Assembly: GCA_026874595.1 (NCBI GenBank)
Contig: CM049309.1
Coordinates: 6,658,576 to 6,722,575 of the forward strand
Direction: 5' to 3'
DNA length: 64,000 bases
Source: Sipunculus nudus
Lineage: Eukaryota; Annelida; Sipuncula; Golfingiida; Sipunculidae
Shown here: positions 38,801 through 47,937 of the stretch, piece by piece
Numbering within the stretch: position 1 is the first letter of the stretch
Layout of the letters: every line of letters begins with the position of its first letter
Notes under the pieces: model-generated
What the model was told of the DNA's origin: nothing
The model's database searches: none
What the model saw: only the letters and a program-made list of their open reading frames with translations
Made by a program: the position numbers and the translations under genes

Positions 38801-41800
38801 TTAAAATTATCAGCATTGTTAACAATAGACTACCGCTTACCAGCGCATGGTTGCGTATTACACTGTTCTGTGTCCATGTCGGCACCAAGACAGTCGTGAT
38901 CAGATGTTTCAGGCGTACAGTCACGGTGTCGGATACGAAGTCCCCCGCCGCATGTCTCGGTGCAGGCTGACCAGGCATGCCAGACAGACCACGAACCTAA
39001 AATTATGTCCGAAACGTATCAAGGATAAATTCAAATAGTTCATCAGTTTGCCATTTGGAATACAGTAGCAATCATACACTCACATTCGATGCATATGGTA
39101 TGTAGTATTTTGTGACTTACTTTGCGTCCTACGGGGAATTAGAAACAATATGCTGAACTGTAAGTGTAGTCGCAGCCTACATACCTCAACCAGGATCCTC
39201 TACGAGAATTTGCTTGTGTTTCTGCGTGTTCCCTGATCACACGTGAGCTCTAGAGCAAACCAACCCCTAATGCCTAAAAATAACTATGGAAAAAGAAATA
39301 ACTGTATGTCAGAGTGATTAAGAATACTTTGCATTTAAAACATCAAGGTGATGTAAATTATCTTCAGGTTTTACGGGTCGTTTCTCTGGTATTTCACTTA
39401 CCTGCAACAAACTTTTAGCAAAAGCCCATAAGAATGTAAATTTGCTAACAGACAAACCAACTCTTGTAACTTAGGGGGAATATTATACCTCGCTTCCTGT
39501 GAATAATCCATCTAAAAGATCTAATGGAGTGTAATAATATATCTTGCGCAGCTTCAAGGGAATACATATGATAAAGGTACATAATAATTTGCAATATTAT
39601 CCCACAATTTTAGTTCCTTTTGGCTGAATATAAAAGTTTTCCAGCAAGCAAACCATCGCGGTACACGGCCATACTATCTCCAGTTCACTTTTTTGGTTCT
39701 GTGTGTGAGTAAACACAGCCCACGTGTTTATGTTTACCACCAGAAGAGGTCCGATCTTGTGCATGCCTAATAATTTCCAAACTAGGAGAAGAAACATGAA
39801 AGAAGAAACACCAGTTTGAATTAAAAATAAAAAAATTATTTCTGAAGGTGCGTGGTACGGCCACCATGTTTATTTCTGTGTTTACTGCCACTGATCCTGT
39901 CTTGTGCCAGCTTATTTCCACTCATGTAGAGGCGCACGCAAAGGGTTTTAGAATATTGGCAATGTAAGAACACACTATATTAAATCCTACCATGTATATT
40001 TAATATACCTGATGTGTGAATAGGTGTAGATGCCTGTAAATAGTTACACTTTTGGCGGAAGGTTGATATGCATTCCCAGGAATGCAGACCTCCGCCACGT
40101 GGGCGATCATTAATGTGGGATGCTCCCTAATACATGTTTGCATTCTCATATTCGGCCTGTACTCCCAGGTTCAATCGTACAGAAGTTCCCCTAATCCGTG
40201 TTTGCATTCACCTATTTAACCGATATTCCCAGGTTCATTCTTGCATGAATCTATAGATAAGGGCCACCCCCCCCCCCCCCCCCCAAGAATTACAAACAGG
40301 ATGACGCAACTATCTCAAATTAGCTGTATAAAAAGGAGATAAATCCCACTTTAAATCCCCCCCCCCCCCCATACAAGATTAGTATGGTCAGTAAGTAACG
40401 CTGTACTTTGTTTAATTTTTTTTGTCGTATACACACTTTAAATTTAAAAGTATAATATAAATTTGTGCTTCTTACCCAGGCATAACTGTCTATTACACTC
40501 TTGAGGCTGTATCGTAGCACCGGTACAGACAAAATTAGAAGCAGCTGGCGTGCAGCTACGGGTACGTGACTGTGTTCCTCCGCCGCATGACTGGTCACAG
40601 GTTGACCAGTCACCCCACTCAGTAAACGTACCTGTAATACAGAACATAAGTGTAATGTAGTATGACTGAGAATTAATGATGGGGCATTAGAGAGAGGATA
40701 AAACCAGTTGAAATCAACACGCCTTTTGAGCCCGAAGTGATGAATGTCATCAGTCAGTCGTTCGGTTGAAAATTAGCAATTTTTTATGGTGCTCAGGAAA
40801 GTATTTCAATTTTAGCAGAGTTCCACAGAAAGGTAATTTGGTGAACGAAAGAAGCCAAAAATTAAGTTAGTCAGGAATACGGGCATGACAATAGTGCACT
40901 TAAGTGTGCGGGACCACGCTGCAGATATTCAATACTTGTTATGAATTATTTTTTCCTATGATTTTACAACTAACCGTCGCACGGTTGTGTATTGCACTCT
41001 TGAGGTTGTATCGTGTCACCGGTACAGACGAAATTAGAGGCAGCTGGCGTACAGCTACGGGTACGTGACTGTGTTCCTCCGCCACACGACTGGTCACAGG
41101 TAGACCAATCACCCCACTCAGAAAACGTACCTATTGAAAAAAACTACAAAGTCAAAGCAAAACAAATAAAAATTGGTTTCTAAAGCATTTTTTCATATAT
41201 CAGTTTTTTTTTTTTTATTTTGGGGGTGGGGGGGTTGGGGGGGGGGGGGGGTTGGCCTTGTTATTGTAGGTTTAGATAACAATTTCATATGATAAGGGAC
41301 AATGTGAAAATAACATAACTGTTTCGCTTTACAGGTAATAATATTATTCGCAAAGGATTTTTATCTTTTTTTTTTCTTGAAAGAAAATTTCTGGTGGCTT
41401 GCGCTTCAAATCCGAAAATATCAACTAAAACCAGAATTTAAACTTTGTTTATGCGGACGATCAAAATAAACGCACGCGATACCTCAGAAACCAACAACAT
41501 ATTTCATTTAGCGGATTATTTTTTATTTATTTGTTTTATTTTATTTATTTATTTATTTTTTTTTTTTTTTGCTTACTGGGAAGTCATAACACTCAGCCCT
41601 TACCAACGAAAAATTGAAAATGTATACCATTAGAAAAACATGGCACTGCCATCCCTTTTTTAACGGGTTTCATTTTCACTTTTTTTCCATCTTTGTTTTC
41701 GGATTGAAATCGGGCTAAAAACTAAATGTGCGGGGCTGGTGGGCTGAGTGTTTTATTTATAGGTGCTGGGAGGTGCGGGGTTTCCGAACTGCGGGGCGGG

Positions 41801-44800
41801 GCGGTTGCTGGCTGAAGGCTTGATTTGCTGGGCGGATGCGGGCTCAAACTCGCGGCCCACACAGGCCTCTAGTGCACAACGAAACAATGTCACAGTTTAA
41901 AACTTTCCTTAAGGGTTCACAACTTTCTCATGGGCATGTGTGCTCATTGTTCCACTTTCTTAACACATTGCGCAGAATCGGGCTCAAAAGAATACGACTG
42001 TGCTGGTTAGGGTTTGTGGGCTGTGAAATCTTAGCCCCACAATGCACCCGGGCTTCTTATTATAAACCGGCAGGATAGGTATGAATGAAGTGAAGACGGT
42101 AATGATGTCCGTTCAAATAAGTTGGATAAGAATTGAATCAATGCAAATAAACTAAGCATATTTTGTAAGCATGCATGCACTTGGTAAATGTAAATAGAAG
42201 GCGTTTCCTTGAACTGTTACATATTTTATTTTTATTTTACAGTTTGCCAGTTGTCACCAGTAGTTTAGGGCATCCCCATAATTCTCATCTGGAGGAGGTT
42301 CTATTTGAGTAAAAAGTGACCTCTGATGGAATTATATAAAGGCAAGTAGCGCCACCTACCTGCACACGGCTCGGTGTTACAATCTCTGGAGTCCCTACCG
42401 AAGCCATCACAAATGCCGCTTGATCCAAGAACAATACAGTCACGTCGCCTGACTTCCTCACCGCCCCCGCATGTCACGCTGCAAGTGCCCCACGCGCCCC
42501 ACGAGTCCCAAATACCTGTTTAAATACAAGAGCTGAGTAATGCTTTCTAACCTTCTTCCCTTACAAATATTTTAAACGAAACGTATATGCGTGAAAATTG
42601 AAAAAATGATTTGCAAAAGTGGTGTTTCAATGTGTTCCTCAATGTAAATGCGTAAAATGTAATTACAAGGGTGATTTTAACGCACAGGCTGTGCGTGTAC
42701 CGAATGCGTCAACTCTGTGATTCCCAATAAACTGACGTCATTGTAGCAGTGTTTTAAGGGCCTGTCAGATCTACTGTACACATATATACTTTTGCCAGTT
42801 CACGCATACACGCATTTTCGCGCACATCGTAAATCTACATATACGTGCACAGTGTGCAATATATATGGCAGTAAATAATTGCATTTTGGTTAATAGTAAA
42901 TGGTTTTACGGAAACCGTGCGTATTAACACATCGTTAGCTATGAACACTGGCGCCGCATAGCGGCCGATGAAGAAAAATTCACAAAGACGGAGCTATACT
43001 AATCATAATAAATGATGTTTTAGGTCAACAAGTAAGAGGAATTATCAATGTATTGAAGTCCATGCATATTCATAAGTAAATATGCTCCATGCATCATTAG
43101 AAGGGAACTGACTTACGAGGGAGTCACAGATTTCTTTAGTATCGATCAAGCACGTTACCAGATTACCATGTGCCAATCGGGCAATAAATACGTTTCTACG
43201 TTTCACGCTGGCGGGGCGGGGGTGGGGGGGTTCAATAAATACATTTCACGCTGGGGGGGGGGGGGGGGGGGGAAGGGGGGGGGGTTCAAAGTGACGCGGG
43301 CGGTGCCTGAGAAAGACGTAATGAATTTGTTTGGGCCTAAGTTGGAAGTCATAATGCTCAGCCATTACCAGCGAAAAAAATGGAAAATGCATATACCAGC
43401 AACAAAATATGGCACTGGCCTCCAAAAACAACAGCTTCTCCTTCATTATTTATATATGATAATAATTTTTAAGAGAGTTTCATTTCACTTTATTTTTCAT
43501 CTTTATTTTCGGTTTGAACGCGGGATAAAAGCTTAGTACTGTGCGGGTACTGTTTGGGGTGAGTGTTTTATTTTCAGGTGCTGGAAGGTGCGGGGTTTCC
43601 CAACAGCGGGGCGGGGCGGGGTGGGGCGGTTGCTGGCTGAAGGCTTGTTTTAATGGGCGGATGCGGGCTCCACTTTGCGGCCCACACAGTCCTCTAGTGC
43701 AAAAAAAAAACAATGTCACAGTTTAAAACTTTCCTTAAGGATTCACAACTTTCTCATGGGCAGGTGCGCTCATTGTTTCACTTTTTCAAAGATAATTTAC
43801 AAAATATTGGTCTAGTTTCTCTTGATATATACATATTGAAAACGCATAGAATTTGCTCTATATTTTGATATAAAGAGATTTAAGGATTTTCTTAAGATAC
43901 TCTATTTAATCTAGATTTTTAAATATTTTAAGAAATTTCGGATTTTTGACTAAAAAAAACATAAATTATTCTAGCATACCTGTAATAACGATAGAAGGTC
44001 CCTCGATATAGTTAAACCTCCCTGCCTTTCTTTTTTGGTGTCTTAAATGTAAACAGTTTTCTTAATTTACATCTATTTCAGGCATCCAATTGAAGATCGG
44101 TAAAAAATAAAATAAGCATTTTAGAACATATGTTTAACACTCATATGGTGAAACTGGAACGTTTTGACTGGAATGTTTGAATGTTTTGAGATTTAAAGTT
44201 TAAATATATAAATCTTGGAAAATTGCATTTAAATTCTTTTAAAATTCATCCAGTTTTTAGAAAATCTCAAATTTTTTATAAACCACATTGTGCAGAATAT
44301 TTTAACTTTCAAAAATGTATATGTCACGTGGTCCCAGTGCAACAGTTTATTAATATAAAGGAAAATCTGAAATAATGTTTAAACAGACTACTGAGGACTG
44401 CAGGTGAAAGGGTACGGCATCAGAGAGTTGCTGTCAATAAATGTTAACACTGCCCTAAAAAAAGTAGAGTACCCACCTGGAGCGACACATGCGGTGAAAT
44501 CACAGTTCTATCATGGTAATTTTCTACACATTTTGTGTAATTGTAATTTTATCACTTTGCAATGCTAAAGGTTGTCTTGAAATCGACACATGCAATGAGT
44601 ATCTTTAAATAAGCATTCTCTTATTGCATTAAAATCAGCTGTACCCATCACGTGCGGTTTTTTTTTTTTATCAAGTTCACATCCTCTAGTAGACCTGAAA
44701 TATTAGACATGACATTTCAACCTGAACGCTATTTTCATAACCTGGTGCGGCAACAGGATAAGTGGCTTCAATATAATACGTCGTCATTCTCAACGGCGTT

Positions 44801-47004
44801 TTCAAGTGCGTTTGTATAAGCCATGACGTAACTGATCCCGAAGTGCTGCTGTGTGTGTAAACAACAGATTACTAGCGTCCGACGCACAGGCATACCACAC
44901 CCGTCCATTATTTCGTAAGTTGAGCACCTGGGGGCCCAAAGAGGTTGGGTAAAGGGATTATTTCTTAGATCTCAAGCGTTTCGTAACAGCTTCGTTTGTA
45001 AGTAAATCTTTAACCAACTAGATTTATCCTATTTAATCAAAAAGTTGCCTCTATCACACCAAAATGTGAAACACGGCAATATTGCACCTCGGTGACCTAA
45101 AAAAATCACCTTGACATTCAAAGTTGGCGATCTCATCCACCTACATCTCTTTCACTTCCCAACACTGGACAGATCCCGCACGGATACCTGCTATTAACAT
45201 GCGATGCCGCAAAAAAATACCTCCAGAGGACATTTCAGAGTTTGGCTGGTCCACTATAAGGCGTATCTCTGAGCATTTTGAAAAAAAAAATCCAAAAAAA
45301 TTAAAAATGTGCCCATGAGCATACATGAATCTCACTTAAACAGCCTTTCATGCATACATGCATTGCCGTTTCCAACTGGATAATTCTGGCGTAGACAAAA
45401 ATCCTCGTAAAACCTTTGATTCAAGGTATTTTAATTATGACTGAAATTATTGTGAAATAGATTCAAGATATACCAGGAACGACCTGTGAATATAATAAAC
45501 TGTAACATTATCACACAAAACGGGTACTTTAAAAAGTTAATTATCGACAAATTCTGTGTTTATCACACAAAACGGGTACTTTAAAAAGTTAATTATCGAC
45601 AAATTCTGTTTATGTTGGTGACGCCTTAAATGTAGGTATATGTATTTCTGCAGAATTCGATCCCTATTTCAGACTACATGACGGGGCAGTATCACACGCT
45701 TCCTCTCATTTTATAGCTCGCTGTTAACCAGGCCCGGTGACTCCTGCCCCTGCGGGCCCTGGGTGTGTGATTGCCCCCTTTTGCTGGTCATATCAACGAG
45801 GACACCCCGAAAGGCGCACTTGTTTGTGAGCGAAACATGCCCATTGGGCACGGTCTTCCAATTAAGACTGCAGAGCGAGCACTACGGGTGGAAGCTGACC
45901 GTAAAAATTTTACCGCCTAGGATGAGATTCGAACTCACGATCTCCCGACTTCGAATACTCTGCTCTTTCCCAAAGGCACAGCAGCCGGTTAGTAACGCCT
46001 TGGCTAAATGTACAACCTATTTATGAATATTAACAATTATCTGATATACAGCCAATCTGAGGACCACCTGATGATGTGCTTTAAGCATTCATAAGAGAAG
46101 TGTGCGTCCCAGCCTGAATATTAGTATTACTCCAAATTATGTAATGACCAACATATTCTGTGTCTGTATTAGTATACACATATGCTAATTGCACAAGGTA
46201 TAAATATGCATACTCACTTTGAACGGTGGCGCATATTTGCCTCATGAGGGCCGCTTTGATGCTGGGGAGATCGCTGATAGAATCCACGTTAAACAGCCAT
46301 TCTTGTTGTGAAACGATATTACTCATTACTTGTGGGTCTACCTTTGGTGAAGCACCTATCACAAATATGTTAACTCCAGCGGCCTTCAAGAGGTCTGCTT
46401 CCTCCATAGTTTTATCCAGGTCCTTTTCTCTGCGTATACGGAACCAAAGCAAATTATTCACAACAGAACTTCGGTCACCGTTTGCAGTTTTAAACATCTG
46501 TGTGCGAGCCATTTCCAGACCTAAAGCGTGTGTTGAGATTCCATTCATTGTATTTGTAGCGCTCACAGCGTTTTTTACTTCCTTCCTGGTGTAGTACTCA
46601 TTTAAGTGAAAAGCAACGTTAGCAGATTCACGATACACTCCAAGTGCCACTCTGACTTTGTCTTGTCCAATGTCAAAACTTCTAGCCACGTCGGCGATGA
46701 AATCCTTGTACTGTGCCCAGTTCCCCTCATTCACAGCCGGATCTACTACTATCGCTATGTCAGCCCTGCCGCTGCAGCTGAATGTAGGCTGGGTCATACC
46801 TACATCAAATGAATAGATAAATTAATAATTAATAATTAATAATTAATTCATCAATGGTAATTATAATAATAATTATTATAAAAGTTATTATTATTTTTAT
46901 TATTACTACAACTACAACAACTACTACTACTTCCACCGTAATTTTTATTAGTTTTGTTGTGTAAAGGATGATGATGATGATGATAATGATTATTATTTTT
47001 TTAC

Positions 47005-47040
<36 letters not shown>

Positions 47041-47214
47041 CAGTTTTATTAACATTTTAATTATCATAATTATCATTATAACGATACTTTTTTATAATTA
47101 TTATTATTATTACTATTATTTTTATTGTTGTTGATACTTTTTTAAATTATAATTATTACTATTATTATTATTATAACTTTTATTATTGCTATTTTTATTA
47201 TCATTATTATTGAT

Positions 47215-47272
<58 letters not shown>

Positions 47273-47807
47273 TGTGACACGTGACAGATACCAGATTCAA
47301 AACTAGAATCATTTGACAAAAAGTAAAAAAATGTTTATTATATGAAGACTTATACTGATGTTGACTCCTACCCTTCACCAAAGCCTAAGACTCAGAAACA
47401 CATAAAGATAACATACAAGAGAGTTCAACCTAATGCAGAAAGAAGAAATTCCAACAGTTATCTGTAAATAAAAAAAGGTACAGCGTTTTGAATGAGTGAT
47501 CGTTTTCATGCTGCATTCTACGATTTTAGGTAACCCCGGGGGTTAATCTGAAACGTGGTTAATCGGACATTGCTACACCGTAGGCCTTGTCAGCTTATAA
47601 ACTATTAAATGACTAATATAATAAAGATCAAGATGAACCCCCAACACTGTTGATCCAATATTTTTTTTGCTGTAAATATTGACTTTGATTTAGACATTAC
47701 AACATTAAAGTGACAATGTTATCTTTTTTTTTAAATTTTAAATCTATATTTAACATAATTGTTTAAACATCGACGGATCATGAAGTATTTTATATCAAAT
47801 CTTAAAA

Positions 47808-47855
<48 letters not shown>

Positions 47856-47884
47856 TTATAATGATATGATATTAATAATAATGA

Positions 47885-47937
<53 letters not shown>

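Noticed and set aside
43168-43536. 122-codon plus-strand frame rich in Gly
   Set aside because: Runs through a poly-G tract and repeat R4; no domain and no conservation between R4 copies in that frame.
41572-43790. LTR retrotransposon formed by the two direct repeats R4
   Set aside because: The interval between them is gene A exon 3 and intron, with no gag, pol, primer-binding site or polypurine tract.
45890-46010. Functional tRNA gene
   Set aside because: A and B boxes are present but the acceptor stem and anticodon arm do not close, and a SINE body and tail follow.
47122-47381. Poly-Asn and poly-Ile frames
   Set aside because: Translations of (TTA)n tracts in intron 1 of gene A.
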